Position numbers and translations under genes: made by a program. DNA of 64,000 bases from Salipiger marinus (GTDB taxonomy: Bacteria; Pseudomonadota; Alphaproteobacteria; Rhodobacterales; Rhodobacteraceae): contig NZ_FNEJ01000005.1 of the NCBI RefSeq assembly GCF_900100085.1, forward strand, positions 205,111 to 269,110. The letters are read 5' to 3'. The notes under the pieces were generated by a model. The model searched no databases. It saw only the letters and a list, made by a program, of their open reading frames with translations, and was not told where the DNA came from. Below are positions 49,994 through 60,736 of the stretch, piece after piece. Positions within the stretch are counted from its first letter, which is position 1, and the number at the start of each line of letters is the position of its first letter.

Positions 49994-50635
49994 TCAGGGG
50001 GTGATGCAGACCAGCCGCAGCACCGTGTCGATGTTGAACTGCAGGCGCTCGTCCAGCGCCTCCGGCGCGGTCAGATCACGCTCGAAGACGATGGAGCCGG
50101 TAAAGCGGTTGGTCAGGTAGTAGTACCCGATGGCCGCAATGGTGATGTTGAGCTGCACGGGGTCGATGCCGGGCCGGAACACGCCTTCGGCCACGCCCCG
50201 ATCCAGAAGCCCGCCGACCATGGTGACGAACTTGCGGCTCACCACCTCGATCACCTTGGAATGTTTCAGATGGCGCGCCTTGTGCAGGTTGGCGCTGTTG
50301 ACCAGCGTGATGAATTCCGGGTTCTTCAGGTAATACTGCCATGTGAAGCGCACCAGCTTTTCCAGCGCCTCGCGCGGGGGCAGATGGTCCAGTTCCAGCT
50401 TCTGTTCGGCGGTCCGGATGTCCACATAGGCCTCTTCCAGCACCGCCTGAAACAGATCGTCCTTGTTGCCGAAATAGTGGTAGATCATCCGCTTGTTCGC
50501 CTTGGCGCGGTCGGCGATCTCGTCCACGCGCGCCCCGGCAAGGCCATTCTTCGCGAACTCCACTTTCGCGGCGGACAGGATCCGGCCCTTTGTCGCTTCC
50601 GCGTCGCGCTGCTTGGGGGCTTCCTTGGCGGCCAT
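49994..50635 (-). CDS. TetR/AcrR-family transcriptional repressor
   Basis: 213 residues. N-terminal DNA-binding domain: ILSAAKVEFAKNGLAGARVDEIADRAKANKRMIYHYFGNKDDLFQAVL (about residues 18-66). The all-helical C-terminal domain resembles the RutR/YcdC-like type. ATG 50635 was chosen since GAGGAAAAGA precedes it; an earlier start at 50659 is possible. It is divergent from the ABC importer and convergent with the GlcG-like gene. Its gap holds a GTAAC-type site at 50775, so it probably regulates the whole catabolic block. Confidence 0.9.
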   Translation of the reverse strand: MAAKEAPKQRDAEATKGRILSAAKVEFAKNGLAGARVDEIADRAKANKRMIYHYFGNKDDLFQAVLEEAYVDIRTAEQKLELDHLPPREALEKLVRFTWQYYLKNPEFITLVNSANLHKARHLKHSKVIEVVSRKFVTMVGGLLDRGVAEGVFRPGIDPVQLNITIAAIGYYYLTNRFTGSIVFERDLTAPEALDERLQFNIDTVLRLVCITP

Positions 50636-50774
50636 TCTTTTCCTCGGTTGGACAGACATGTTGCCCGCAGTGATAGCCGGGTTTTGGGCACAAGGTCAAA
50701 GGCTGGTTACTTGCGGCGTGGAGCGGGCCTGTCCCGCAACCCGCAAAAAGACTTGACGAACTCGAAATCAATGA

Positions 50775-50792
50775 AGTAACCAGATGGTGCAT
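50775..50792. promoter_or_regulatory. Weak TGTAAC-type operator before the ABC importer
   Basis: AGTAAC-CAGATG-GTGCAT: the left arm matches five of six bases, the right arm about half. A second AGTAAC half-site (reverse strand) is at 50706-50711. Low-affinity or decayed copies of the dyad in the tetR/ABC gap. Confidence 0.4.
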
Positions 50793-50895
50793 TAGCGGTC
50801 CGGAGCACCGGCCAGCCCTGCAGGAGACAGGGTCGGCCCGGCAGCAGGATCAGAGCCGTCCGCTGGCGTGACGGCAGCTTTCTAGGGAGGAGCAC

Positions 50896-52002
50896 ATGAG
50901 TTTCATCAAGGACTATATCGCGCGTGAAACCCTCAACCGGCGGAACTTCCTGTTCGCGTCGGCGGCGGGGCTGGGTGGCGTGGCGGCGGGCGGTCTGTTC
51001 GGCCCCGGCATGGCCCGGGCGGCGCTGACCGATCCCACCATCGCATGGGGTTACCGCAACCGCACCAACCCCTACTGGAACGAGATCGTCTCCGGCGGGG
51101 AAAGCTTCGTGCAGAGCCTTGGCCTGCCGCGGGACGCGCTGACCCATCTCATCAACGAGGGGTCTTCGGAAAAAAGCCTGTCGGACGTGAAGGCGCTGCT
51201 GGCCAAGACGGGCGGCAATCTGGCGCTGGCCATCGATGCCAATGACGCGCCGAACTGCCGCCCCGTGGTCGAGGCGGTGGCGGAGGCCGGGGCCTATGTG
51301 GCGACGATCTGGAACAAGACCGACGACCTGCATCCGTGGGATTTTGGCGACAACTATGTCAGCCACATGAGCTGGTCCGATGTGAAACCCGCCGAGGACA
51401 CCGCGCGCATCCTGCTGGATGCGATGGGGGGCAAGGGCGGCGTCGTGCATCTGGGCGGCATCGCCTCCAACAGCCCCGCGATCCAGCGGCGGCAGGGGCT
51501 GGAGAACGCGCTGAAGGATTACCCGGATGTGGAGCTTCTGGCGGCGGAGCCCGCCGACTGGGACACGCAGAAGGCCAATCAGGTCATGTCCGCCTTCCTG
51601 ACCCGCTTCGGGGACGAGATCACGGGCGTGCACTGCGCCAATGACACCATCGCTTATGGCGTGCTCGAGGCGCTGCGGGCCGAGGGCATCGAGGACATGC
51701 CCATCGTGTCCTATGACGGTAACCCGCAGGCGGTGCAGCTGGTGGCCGAAAAGAAGATCCTCGCCACGGTCTTCACCAATCCCTACTGGGGCGGCGGCAT
51801 CTCGGCGGCGCTGGCCTATTACGCCGCCACCGGGGCCTTCAAGCCTTCGGAGGAGCCGAACGAGCATCGCGAGTTCTACGGCCCGACCATCCTTGTCACC
51901 CCGGAGGACGCGCTGGAGTTCAAGGCGACCTATCTCGACTCCGCGCCCGACTATGACTGGACCGATTACTGGGGGCCCAGCAACGGGCCGATCCGCTACT
52001 GA
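50896..52002 (+). CDS. Sugar-type ABC transporter substrate-binding protein, Tat-exported
   Basis: 368 residues. The Tat signal is NRRNFLFASAAGLGG (residues about 14-28). The mature part has the Peripla_BP_4 fold (ribose/autoinducer type): NPYWNEIVSGGESFVQSLG, LALAIDANDAP, VVHLGGIASNSPAIQRRQGLE, VHCANDTIAYGVLEALR and VSYDGNPQAVQLV. It binds a small polar ligand for the permease pair downstream. Tat export is unusual for this family and may mean the ligand or a partner is bound before export. An intercistronic hairpin follows. Confidence 0.9.
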   Translation: MSFIKDYIARETLNRRNFLFASAAGLGGVAAGGLFGPGMARAALTDPTIAWGYRNRTNPYWNEIVSGGESFVQSLGLPRDALTHLINEGSSEKSLSDVKALLAKTGGNLALAIDANDAPNCRPVVEAVAEAGAYVATIWNKTDDLHPWDFGDNYVSHMSWSDVKPAEDTARILLDAMGGKGGVVHLGGIASNSPAIQRRQGLENALKDYPDVELLAAEPADWDTQKANQVMSAFLTRFGDEITGVHCANDTIAYGVLEALRAEGIEDMPIVSYDGNPQAVQLVAEKKILATVFTNPYWGGGISAALAYYAATGAFKPSEEPNEHREFYGPTILVTPEDALEFKATYLDSAPDYDWTDYWGPSNGPIRY

Positions 52003-52013
52003 CGGACAGATCT

Positions 52014-52043
52014 GCCCCGGCCGACGGTTCTGTCGGCCGGGGC
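52014..52043 (+). terminator. Intercistronic hairpin after the ABC binding-protein gene
   Basis: GCCCCGGCCGAC and GTCGGCCGGGGC, twelve perfect pairs with loop GGTTCT, just past the stop. Likely processing and stability element that raises binding-protein levels over the permease genes. Confidence 0.65.
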
Positions 52044-52092
52044 CACCGCCCCCACCGCCCCCTCAGATCACTGACATTGCCCGGAGGATCCC

Positions 52093-53058
52093 GTGACCGG
52101 CTTCCCGAACCGTGAGGTCCTGCTTAGGTGGGCCCCGCTGATCGTCCTTCTTATCCTGATGCTGTTCTTCACCGCGCTGGAGCCCCGCTTCTTCTCGGTC
52201 CGGAACTTTGCCCGCATCGCGATTTCCGCAGCCCCCGCGCTGATGGTGGCGGTCGGCGTGACCTTCATCATCCTGATGGGCTCCATCGACCTGTCCATGG
52301 AGGGGGCGGTATCGGTCTGTGCTGTGTCCTTCGCCTTCGTCTTCCTGTGGCTCGGCGGTAGCCTTGGCGGCTGGGGCTGGCTGGCGCTGCCGCTGACGCT
52401 GGTGGCGGGGGCTGTGCTGGGGCTGGTCAACGGGCTGGTCCATGTCCGGCTCCGGATCCCGTCTTTCATGGCCTCGCTGGCGCTTGGTTTTGTGGGCACG
52501 GGGCTTGCCATGCTGATGACCGGCGGCGACCGCATCCGTATCGAGGATCCGGCCTTTCGCGCGCTGCTGACCACCCGCTGGCTCGATTTTCCGGTGATGA
52601 TCTATGTGGCGGGGCTGTTCCTGCTGCTGGGCTGGTTCATCCAGTCGCGCACCACGCTGGGCCGCAACCTTTACGCCGTGGGCGGCGGCGAGGATCTGGC
52701 GCATGGCTCGGGGCTGAATGTCGCCCGGGTGCGGATCATGGGCTTCATGCTGGCGGGGGTGTTCTACGCGGTGGGGGCGCTGATGGCCGTGGCCCGGATC
52801 GGGATTGCCGAAACGGCCACCGGCAACGGGTTCATGTTCACCTCCATCACGGCAGTGGTGGTTGGCGGCACCGCGCTCTGGGGGGGGACGGGCGGCGTGT
52901 GGAACACGCTGGTCGGGGTGCTGATCGTCAGCGTCATCGGCAACGGCATGGTGGTGATCGGCCTGCCCGGCTACCTGCAGGACGGCATCCTTGGCCTGCT
53001 GGTCATCATCGCGGTCGTGCTGTCCACCGACCGCCGCTCCGTCAGCATCGTGAAGTGA
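52093..53058 (+). CDS. Sugar-type ABC transporter permease (first)
   Basis: 321 residues, eight to ten membrane spans of the RbsC class. FIILMGSIDLSMEGAVSVCAV, GLVNGLVHVRLRIPSFMASLALGFVGTG and ALWGGTGGVWNTLVGVLIVSVIGNGMVV are the family blocks. A GTG start after GGAGG. Works as half of the heterodimeric channel with the permease at 54587. Confidence 0.9.
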   Translation: MTGFPNREVLLRWAPLIVLLILMLFFTALEPRFFSVRNFARIAISAAPALMVAVGVTFIILMGSIDLSMEGAVSVCAVSFAFVFLWLGGSLGGWGWLALPLTLVAGAVLGLVNGLVHVRLRIPSFMASLALGFVGTGLAMLMTGGDRIRIEDPAFRALLTTRWLDFPVMIYVAGLFLLLGWFIQSRTTLGRNLYAVGGGEDLAHGSGLNVARVRIMGFMLAGVFYAVGALMAVARIGIAETATGNGFMFTSITAVVVGGTALWGGTGGVWNTLVGVLIVSVIGNGMVVIGLPGYLQDGILGLLVIIAVVLSTDRRSVSIVK

Positions 53059-53071
53059 AAGGGCGCCCAAG

Positions 53072-54577
<1,506 letters not shown>

Positions 54578-54586
54578 GGCAGACAG

Positions 54587-55528
54587 ATGACCCTCCACCA
54601 ACTCAAACCGCATTTCCCATGGATCACCCTGCTGGCGCTGGTGGCGGTCGTGGGCGTGGCGCATCCGAATTTCCTGCTGCCCGCGAACCTGATCTCCATG
54701 GTTGCTGACATCATGCCGCTGTTCATCATGGCGCTGGGGATGACCTTTGCCATCTATATCGGCGGCATCGACCTGTCGTCGCAGTCGGTGGCCAACATGA
54801 CCACAGTGCTGGCGACCATCGCGCTGCCGGGTCTGGGGCTGGGCGCCGCGCTGGTCTGCATTCTGGCGGGGCTGACGATGGGGGCGGTGTCCGGCTTTGT
54901 CACCACCCGGCTGCTGGTGCCCTCGTTTGTCTCCACGCTCGCGGTGGGGGGCATCGCCTATTCGGTGGCGCAGTATCTGTCGGGGCAGCGGGCGCTCTAT
55001 ATGGATGTGACCCTGCGCGACGCCTCCTTCGGCTGGATGATCGGGTCCAGCTTCGGCATCCCGCACGAGATCGTGGTGGGGGCCGCGCTGCTGGCGCTGA
55101 CATGGTTCCTGCAGAGCCGCACGGTCTTTGGCCGCGCGCTGAAGGCGGTGGGAGCGGGCGAGCCCGCCGCCGCCGCCTCCGGACTGCCGGTGCGCCGGAT
55201 CAAGGTACTGGCCTTCGCGCTGTCGGGGATGCTGGCCGCCATCGCGGGGCTGCTGTTTTCGGCCAAGCTGTCCGGCGGGTCGCCGACGCTGGCCAATGGT
55301 TTCCTGCTGCCCGCCATCGTCGCGGTGCTGGTCGGGGGCACGCCGCTGACCGGCGGGGTGGGCGGCGTGATCAACACCCTGATCGGCACGCTGATCGTAG
55401 CGGTGATCCGCTCGTCCATGCTTTATTTCGAGGTGGATGCCACCATGCAGCAGATGGTCTTCGGCATCATCCTGATCGTCGCCATCGCCGCCACCATCGA
55501 CCGCAGCAAGATGCGGATCGTGAAATGA
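54587..55528 (+). CDS. Sugar-type ABC transporter permease (second)
   Basis: 313 residues, RbsC class. FAIYIGGIDLSSQSVANMTTVLA, GAVSGFVTTRLLVPSFVSTLAVGGIAYSVAQYL and VGGTPLTGGVGGVINTLIGTLIVAVIRSSM are visible. Forms the channel with the first permease. Ten bases separate it from the alcohol dehydrogenase gene, so import and oxidation are co-transcribed. Confidence 0.9.
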   Translation: MTLHQLKPHFPWITLLALVAVVGVAHPNFLLPANLISMVADIMPLFIMALGMTFAIYIGGIDLSSQSVANMTTVLATIALPGLGLGAALVCILAGLTMGAVSGFVTTRLLVPSFVSTLAVGGIAYSVAQYLSGQRALYMDVTLRDASFGWMIGSSFGIPHEIVVGAALLALTWFLQSRTVFGRALKAVGAGEPAAAASGLPVRRIKVLAFALSGMLAAIAGLLFSAKLSGGSPTLANGFLLPAIVAVLVGGTPLTGGVGGVINTLIGTLIVAVIRSSMLYFEVDATMQQMVFGIILIVAIAATIDRSKMRIVK

Positions 55529-55538
55529 GGGGCGGGGC

Positions 55539-56573
55539 ATGACCAAGACGATGCAGGCCGCCGTCCTGACCGCGCCGGGCCATTTCACGCTGCAGACCCG
55601 CCCGGTTCCCGTTCCCGGCCCCGGCGAGGCGCTGATCCGGGTGACCCGCGTCGGGATCTGCGGCACCGATCTGCACATCTTCCACGGGCGCTATGCTGCG
55701 GACAGCCTGCCCATGGTGCCGGGGCACGAACTGGCCGGGCGCATCGCCGCACTGGGGCCGGGCGTCACCGGGCTGGAAGTGGGCGCCAAGGCGGTGGTCG
55801 ACATGAACATCGGCTGTGGCCATTGCTACTGGTGCCGCCGCAACGAAATCCTCAACTGTCCGCAGATGCGCCAGATCGGCATCACTGCGGACGGCGCCTT
55901 TGCCGAATATCTGCTGGTGCCCGCCCGGCTGGTGCTGCCCGCGCCGGAACGCGTGCCCGATGCGGTTCTGGCCCTGACCGAGCCCGTGGCCTGCGTGGTG
56001 CGCGCCGCGCGCAAGGCGCAGGTGGGTCTGGGCCAGTCGGCGCTGGTGATCGGCGCGGGCCCGGTGGGCAACCTGCATGTGCAGCTTCTGCGACTGCTGG
56101 GCGTGGCGCCGATCCTTGTCAGCGACCTGTCGCCCGACCGGGTGGCCATGGCGGTGGCTGTCGGCGCGGACCGGGGCATCAGCAATCCCGCCCTGCTGCG
56201 CGCGGCGGTGCAGGAGGCGACCGAGGGGCGCGGCGCCGATCTGGTGATCGAAAGCGTCGGGCATCCGGCGCTTTATGCCGAGGCGCTGACGCTGATGCGG
56301 CGCGGCGGGCATCTTGCGGCCTTCGGGCTGACCGGACCGGACGCGGTGCTGCCGCTGGGTATCCTTGACACCATCCTGCACGAAACCTCGGTCAAGGGGT
56401 CGGTGGCGGGCATGGGGCAGGACATGCATGACGCGCTGACCCTGCTCTGCCATGGCCGGTTCGACACCTCCGCCTTCACCCGCGCCGCCTATCCGCTGGA
56501 GCAGATCCAGCAGGCCTTTGACAGCAGTCCCGACCGGCCCGCCGATCTGAAGACACAGATCGTGATGGCCTGA
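55539..56573 (+). CDS. Zinc-dependent alcohol/polyol dehydrogenase
   Basis: 344 residues, medium-chain dehydrogenase. GICGTDLHIFHGRY and PMVPGHELAG carry catalytic-zinc ligands, CGHCYWCRRNEILNC the structural-zinc Cys, and VIGAGPVGNLHVQLLR the NAD(P) fold. It resembles sorbitol/threonine/L-idonate-type dehydrogenases and would oxidise a hydroxyl of the imported compound. Substrate not assigned. Confidence 0.88.
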   Translation: MTKTMQAAVLTAPGHFTLQTRPVPVPGPGEALIRVTRVGICGTDLHIFHGRYAADSLPMVPGHELAGRIAALGPGVTGLEVGAKAVVDMNIGCGHCYWCRRNEILNCPQMRQIGITADGAFAEYLLVPARLVLPAPERVPDAVLALTEPVACVVRAARKAQVGLGQSALVIGAGPVGNLHVQLLRLLGVAPILVSDLSPDRVAMAVAVGADRGISNPALLRAAVQEATEGRGADLVIESVGHPALYAEALTLMRRGGHLAAFGLTGPDAVLPLGILDTILHETSVKGSVAGMGQDMHDALTLLCHGRFDTSAFTRAAYPLEQIQQAFDSSPDRPADLKTQIVMA

Positions 56574-56600
56574 GCCGGTCCCAAAGAACGGAGACATCCG

Positions 56601-58103
56601 ATGACCCAAGCCCTGACCCCCCTCTCTCTGCCGCCCGTGCCGCGCGAGTTCGGCTTTTTTGTCGATGGCAAGGTGGTGCCTGCGGGCACGCGGGATCTGT
56701 CGGAACGCCGCTCGCCCGCGCATGACGTGCCGGTGACCCGCATTCCGAAATGCACCACAGCGGATCTGGATGCCGCCGTGGCCGCCGCGCGCCGCGCGTT
56801 CGAGGACCGGCGCTGGTCGGGGCTGGGCGGGGCCGCGCGCGGGGCGGTGCTGCTGCGCGCCGCCGCGCTGATCCGCGCCCGGGCCGAGGAGATCGCCTAT
56901 TTCGAGACGCTGGAGAACGGCAAGCCCATTGCACAGGCGCGCGGCGAGGTGATGGGCTGCGCCGACATGTTCGACTATGCCAGCGGGCTGGCGCGCAGCC
57001 TGCATGGCGACAGCTTCAACAATCTGGGCGACGGGCTATTCGGCCTTGTCACGCGCGAACCGGTGGGGGTGGTGGGGCTTATCACGCCGTGGAATTTCCC
57101 CTTCCTGATCCTGTGCGAACGCGTGCCCTATATCCTTGCCTCCGGCTGCACGCTGGTGGTGAAGCCCTCCGAGGTTACCAGCGCCACCACGCTGCTGCTG
57201 GCCGAGATCCTGACCGAGGCAGGGCTGCCGGATGGCTGCATGAACGTGGTCACAGGGTCGGGCAGCAGCATCGGGCAGGCGCTGATCGAGCATATGGATG
57301 TGGACATGCTGTCCTTCACCGGATCGACCGCCGTCGGGCGGCGCTGCGTCGAGGCGGCGGGGCGGAGCAATTTCAAGAAGCTGGGGCTGGAGCTGGGCGG
57401 CAAGAACCCGCAGATCGTGTTCGCCGACGCCGATCTTGACGATGCGGCAGACGGGGTGGCCTTTGGCATCGCCTTCAATGCCGGGCAGTGCTGCGTGTCC
57501 GGGTCGCGGCTGATCGTGGAACGGTCGGTGGCCGAAGCCTTTGCGCAGCGGGTGCAGGCCAAGCTGGCCAGGCTGCGCATCGGCGATCCGCTGGACGAGA
57601 CGACGCAGGTGGGCGCGATCACCACGGCGGCGCAGCATGACATCATCCTTGGCTATATCCAGAGCGGTCAGGAGGATGGCGCGCGGCTGATCTGTGGCGG
57701 CGAGGTGCTGGATACCGGCGAGGGGCGGTTCATCACCCCCGCCGTATTCACCGACGTGACCCGCGACATGGACCTTGCCCGCGACGAGGTTTTTGGCCCG
57801 GTGCTGGTCATCCTGCCCTTTGACACGCTCGACGAGGCCATCGAGATCGCCAATGATACCGTCTACGGGCTGGCGGCCAGCGTCTGGAGCAAGAACATCG
57901 ACACGGCGCTGACCGTCACCCGGCGGGTGCGCGCGGGCCGGTTCTGGGTCAACACCACGCTTGCGGGCGGGCCGGAACTGCCGCTGGGGGGCTTCAGGCA
58001 GTCGGGCTGGGGCCGGGAGGCCGGGGTCTACGGGGTTGAAGAATACACGCAGATCAAGTCCGTTCACGTCGAGATCGGGAAACGCACGCATTGGGGGGAG
58101 TGA
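56601..58103 (+). CDS. Aldehyde dehydrogenase family protein
   Basis: 500 residues. ITPWNFPFLI and TGSTAVGRRCVEA contact NAD(P); LELGGKNPQIV holds the general-base Glu and FNAGQCC the catalytic Cys298. SGWGREAGVYGVEEYTQIKSV is the usual end. It converts an aldehyde to an acid with NAD(P), presumably the product of the alcohol dehydrogenase or the GMC enzyme beside it. Stop lies three bases before the GMC gene start. Confidence 0.92.
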   Translation: MTQALTPLSLPPVPREFGFFVDGKVVPAGTRDLSERRSPAHDVPVTRIPKCTTADLDAAVAAARRAFEDRRWSGLGGAARGAVLLRAAALIRARAEEIAYFETLENGKPIAQARGEVMGCADMFDYASGLARSLHGDSFNNLGDGLFGLVTREPVGVVGLITPWNFPFLILCERVPYILASGCTLVVKPSEVTSATTLLLAEILTEAGLPDGCMNVVTGSGSSIGQALIEHMDVDMLSFTGSTAVGRRCVEAAGRSNFKKLGLELGGKNPQIVFADADLDDAADGVAFGIAFNAGQCCVSGSRLIVERSVAEAFAQRVQAKLARLRIGDPLDETTQVGAITTAAQHDIILGYIQSGQEDGARLICGGEVLDTGEGRFITPAVFTDVTRDMDLARDEVFGPVLVILPFDTLDEAIEIANDTVYGLAASVWSKNIDTALTVTRRVRAGRFWVNTTLAGGPELPLGGFRQSGWGREAGVYGVEEYTQIKSVHVEIGKRTHWGE

Positions 58104-58106
58104 ACC

Positions 58107-59705
58107 TTGCGGGAGGGATATGACTACATCATTGTCGGAGGAGGGGCTGCGGGCTGCGTGCTGGCCACACGGCTGAGCGAGGATCCTTCGGCAAAGGTGC
58201 TGCTGCTGGAGGCGGGCGGGCGCGACCGTCATCCGCTGATCCACATGCCGGTGGGCTTCGCCAAGATGACCTCCGGCCCCTATACATGGGGGCTTGTCAC
58301 CACGCCGCAGATCCATGCCGACAACCGCAGCCTGCCCTATGTGCAGGGGCGGGTGCTGGGGGGTGGCAGTTCGATCAATGCCGAGGTGTTCACGCGCGGC
58401 GTGCCCGCCGATTTCGACCGCTGGGCCTTCGAGGAGGGCTGCGAGGGCTGGTCCTTTGCCGAGATCCAGAAATATTTCCTGCGCGCCGAGGGCAATGGCA
58501 GCTTTTCCGGCGCGTGGCACGGCACCGATGGGCCGCTTGGCGTGTCCGACCTGCCCACGCCGCAGCCCACCACCCGCGCCTTTGTCCGCGCCTGTCAGGA
58601 ACTGGGCCTGCCCTACAATCCGGATTTCAACGGCGCGACGCAGGAAGGCGCCGGGATCTATCAGACCACGACCCGGAACGGGCGGCGCTGTTCCACGGCG
58701 GTGGGCTATCTGCGGCCCGCGCTGGGGCGGGCGAACCTGACGGTGGAAACCGGCTGCCTCGTGCACCGCGTGGTGATCGAGAAGGGCCGCGCCACCGGGG
58801 TGGAGTATGACCGCAAGGGCGCCCGGATCGTGGCGCGCGCGACGCAGGAGGTGATCCTTGCGGCGGGGGCCATCGGATCGCCGAAGCTCATGCTGCTTTC
58901 GGGGCTTGGTCCTGCCGCGCATCTGCGCGAGACGGGGGTCGCGGTCGTGCAGGATCTGCCCGGCGTGGGCGAGAACCTGCAGGATCATTTCGGCATCGAC
59001 ATCGTGGCGGAGCTGACCGGGCATGACAGTCTGGACAAATACAACAGGCCGCACTGGATGGTCTGGGCGGGGCTGCAATACCTGCTGTTCGGCAGCGGGC
59101 CTGTCACCTCCAACGTGGTGGAGGGGGGCGCCTTCTGGTATGCCGACCGCAGCGCGCCCATGCCCGACCTGCAGTTCCATTTCCTTGCCGGGGCCGGGGC
59201 AGAGGCCGGGGTGCCGAGCGTGCCGAAAGGCAGCTCTGGCGTGACGCTGAACAGCTATACGCTGCGGCCCAAGTCGCGGGGCAGCGTGCGGCTGCGGTCG
59301 GGGACTGCGGCGGATCAGCCGCTGGTGGATCCGAATTTCCTTGGCGATCCGGACGATCTGCGCGTCTCGGTCGAAGGCGTGAAGATCAGCCGCGAGATCT
59401 TTGCCCAGCCCAGCCTCAGCAAGATCCTGCGCGCGGTGCATTTTCCCGATGCCTCGGTGCAGAGCCAGGCCGATTACGAGGCCTATGCGCGGCGGTATGG
59501 CCGGACCTCCTATCACCCGACCTGCACCTGCAAGATGGGCAGCGACGAGATGGCGGTGGTCGATCCGCAACTTCGGGTGCGCGGCGTGGCGGGGCTGCGC
59601 ATCTGCGACAGTTCGGTGATGCCCAGCCTTGTGGGCAGCAACACCAACGCTGCAACCATCATGATCGCGGAAAAAGCGGCGGACATGATCCGCGGCAACC
59701 GCTGA
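58107..59705 (+). CDS. GMC oxidoreductase (choline-dehydrogenase-like)
   Basis: 532 residues. An N-terminal FAD motif YIIVGGGAAGCVLATRL (residues about 7-23), GRVLGGGSSINAEVFTRG for FAD, AAGAIGSPKLMLLSGLGP, and an active-site His in YHPTCTCKMGS. There is no signal peptide. TTG start with GGGGAG before it. The family oxidises primary alcohols (choline, polyethylene glycol, alkanols). Its place between an aldehyde dehydrogenase and an AKR suggests a multistep alcohol-to-acid pathway. Confidence 0.9.
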   Translation: MREGYDYIIVGGGAAGCVLATRLSEDPSAKVLLLEAGGRDRHPLIHMPVGFAKMTSGPYTWGLVTTPQIHADNRSLPYVQGRVLGGGSSINAEVFTRGVPADFDRWAFEEGCEGWSFAEIQKYFLRAEGNGSFSGAWHGTDGPLGVSDLPTPQPTTRAFVRACQELGLPYNPDFNGATQEGAGIYQTTTRNGRRCSTAVGYLRPALGRANLTVETGCLVHRVVIEKGRATGVEYDRKGARIVARATQEVILAAGAIGSPKLMLLSGLGPAAHLRETGVAVVQDLPGVGENLQDHFGIDIVAELTGHDSLDKYNRPHWMVWAGLQYLLFGSGPVTSNVVEGGAFWYADRSAPMPDLQFHFLAGAGAEAGVPSVPKGSSGVTLNSYTLRPKSRGSVRLRSGTAADQPLVDPNFLGDPDDLRVSVEGVKISREIFAQPSLSKILRAVHFPDASVQSQADYEAYARRYGRTSYHPTCTCKMGSDEMAVVDPQLRVRGVAGLRICDSSVMPSLVGSNTNAATIMIAEKAADMIRGNR

Positions 59706-59774
59706 CCTTCGGCGGCAAAGACCCATGCATTGACAGGGGGGCAGGCCGCGCGCCTGCCCCCCGTTTGCGTGGCG

Positions 59775-60593
59775 TCAGTCGAATTCCGGCGCATAGGGCA
59801 CAAGATCGCGGCTGACGACCCGGTGGCCGGTGGCGGTCATCGCGCCGATCCGCGCCATGTCGACCGAGGACAGGGTAAAATCCATCACGTCGAAATTTGC
59901 GGCGATGTTTTCGGGTTTGGTGGACATGGTGTTGATGGATACGCCCGTCTGCAGGATCCAGCGCAGCACGACCTGTGCCGCGCTTTTGCCATAAGCCGCG
60001 CCGATCTCGGCAAAGATGGCGTGCCTGAACACCTCGCCGCGCGCCACCGAGCAGTAGGAGGCCAGCGGGATCCCCGTGTCCCGCGCGGCCTCCAGCAGGC
60101 GGCTCTGGTCCAGCAGCGGGTGGAATTCGACCTGATTGGTCACGATGGGGCAGGACATCCGCTGCCGCGCCTCGCGCATCATCGCGGCGGTGAAATTCGA
60201 CAGGCCCACATGCCGGGTCAGCCCGCGCGTGCGCGCCTGTTCCAGCAGATCCAGCGACGGCGCAAGATCGCCATCAGGCGCGGGCCAGTGCAGCAGCAGC
60301 ACGTCCACCGCATCAACCTGCAGATCCCGCAGGCTCTGTTCCACCGAGGGCAGGAACCGGTCCGCGCCAAAATTCGCGATATCCACCTTGGTGGTCAGGC
60401 AGAATTCGTCGCGCGCGAGGCCGGTCTGCGCGAGGGCGGCACCGGTCTCGGCCTCGTTGCCATACATCTGTGCGGTGTCAAAGGCGCGGTAGCCGGTCTT
60501 TGCAGCCGCGAGAATCGCCTGCCGCAGCGGCTCTGCGCGCAGCGGGTAGGTGCCGAAGCCGCGCTGGTAGGTCTTCTGGAAATAGATGGTCAT
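59775..60593 (-). CDS. Aldo-keto reductase
   Basis: 272 residues. The AKR tetrad is visible: Asp and Tyr in DTAQMYGNEAE, Lys in TTKV, His in LLLHWP; GLSNF and TNQVEFHP follow. It reduces or oxidises a carbonyl/alcohol with NADPH. The end is close to the GMC stop (convergent). Its promoter region, read leftward, holds the TGTAAC site at 60617, so it appears to be in the TetR regulon. GGAGG precedes its start. Confidence 0.9.
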   Translation of the reverse strand: MTIYFQKTYQRGFGTYPLRAEPLRQAILAAAKTGYRAFDTAQMYGNEAETGAALAQTGLARDEFCLTTKVDIANFGADRFLPSVEQSLRDLQVDAVDVLLLHWPAPDGDLAPSLDLLEQARTRGLTRHVGLSNFTAAMMREARQRMSCPIVTNQVEFHPLLDQSRLLEAARDTGIPLASYCSVARGEVFRHAIFAEIGAAYGKSAAQVVLRWILQTGVSINTMSTKPENIAANFDVMDFTLSSVDMARIGAMTATGHRVVSRDLVPYAPEFD

Positions 60594-60616
60594 CTCTGGT
60601 CCTCCTTGCCAAATAA

Positions 60617-60634
60617 TGTAACCATACAGTTACT
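60617..60634. promoter_or_regulatory. TGTAAC-N6-GTTACT operator, AKR side
   Basis: TGTAAC-CATACA-GTTACT, five of six symmetric positions, 24 bases upstream of the AKR start and on the AKR side of the AKR/CoA-transferase gap. Confidence 0.6.
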
Positions 60635-60691
60635 TATATTTAACGCAAGAAAAGACACTTGCAGCCCTGCGGCCTTCGCGCCATAGTCACA

Positions 60692-60709
60692 AATAACCAG
60701 TTAGTTACA
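60692..60709. promoter_or_regulatory. AATAAC-N6-GTTACA operator, CoA-transferase side
   Basis: AATAAC-CAGTTA-GTTACA, one perfect arm and one with two changes, 28 bases before the CoA-transferase start. Two copies in one divergent gap suggest both flanking genes are controlled. Confidence 0.55.
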
Positions 60710-60736
60710 TGAAGTGCGAAAGAGGGGGGAGGCCAG

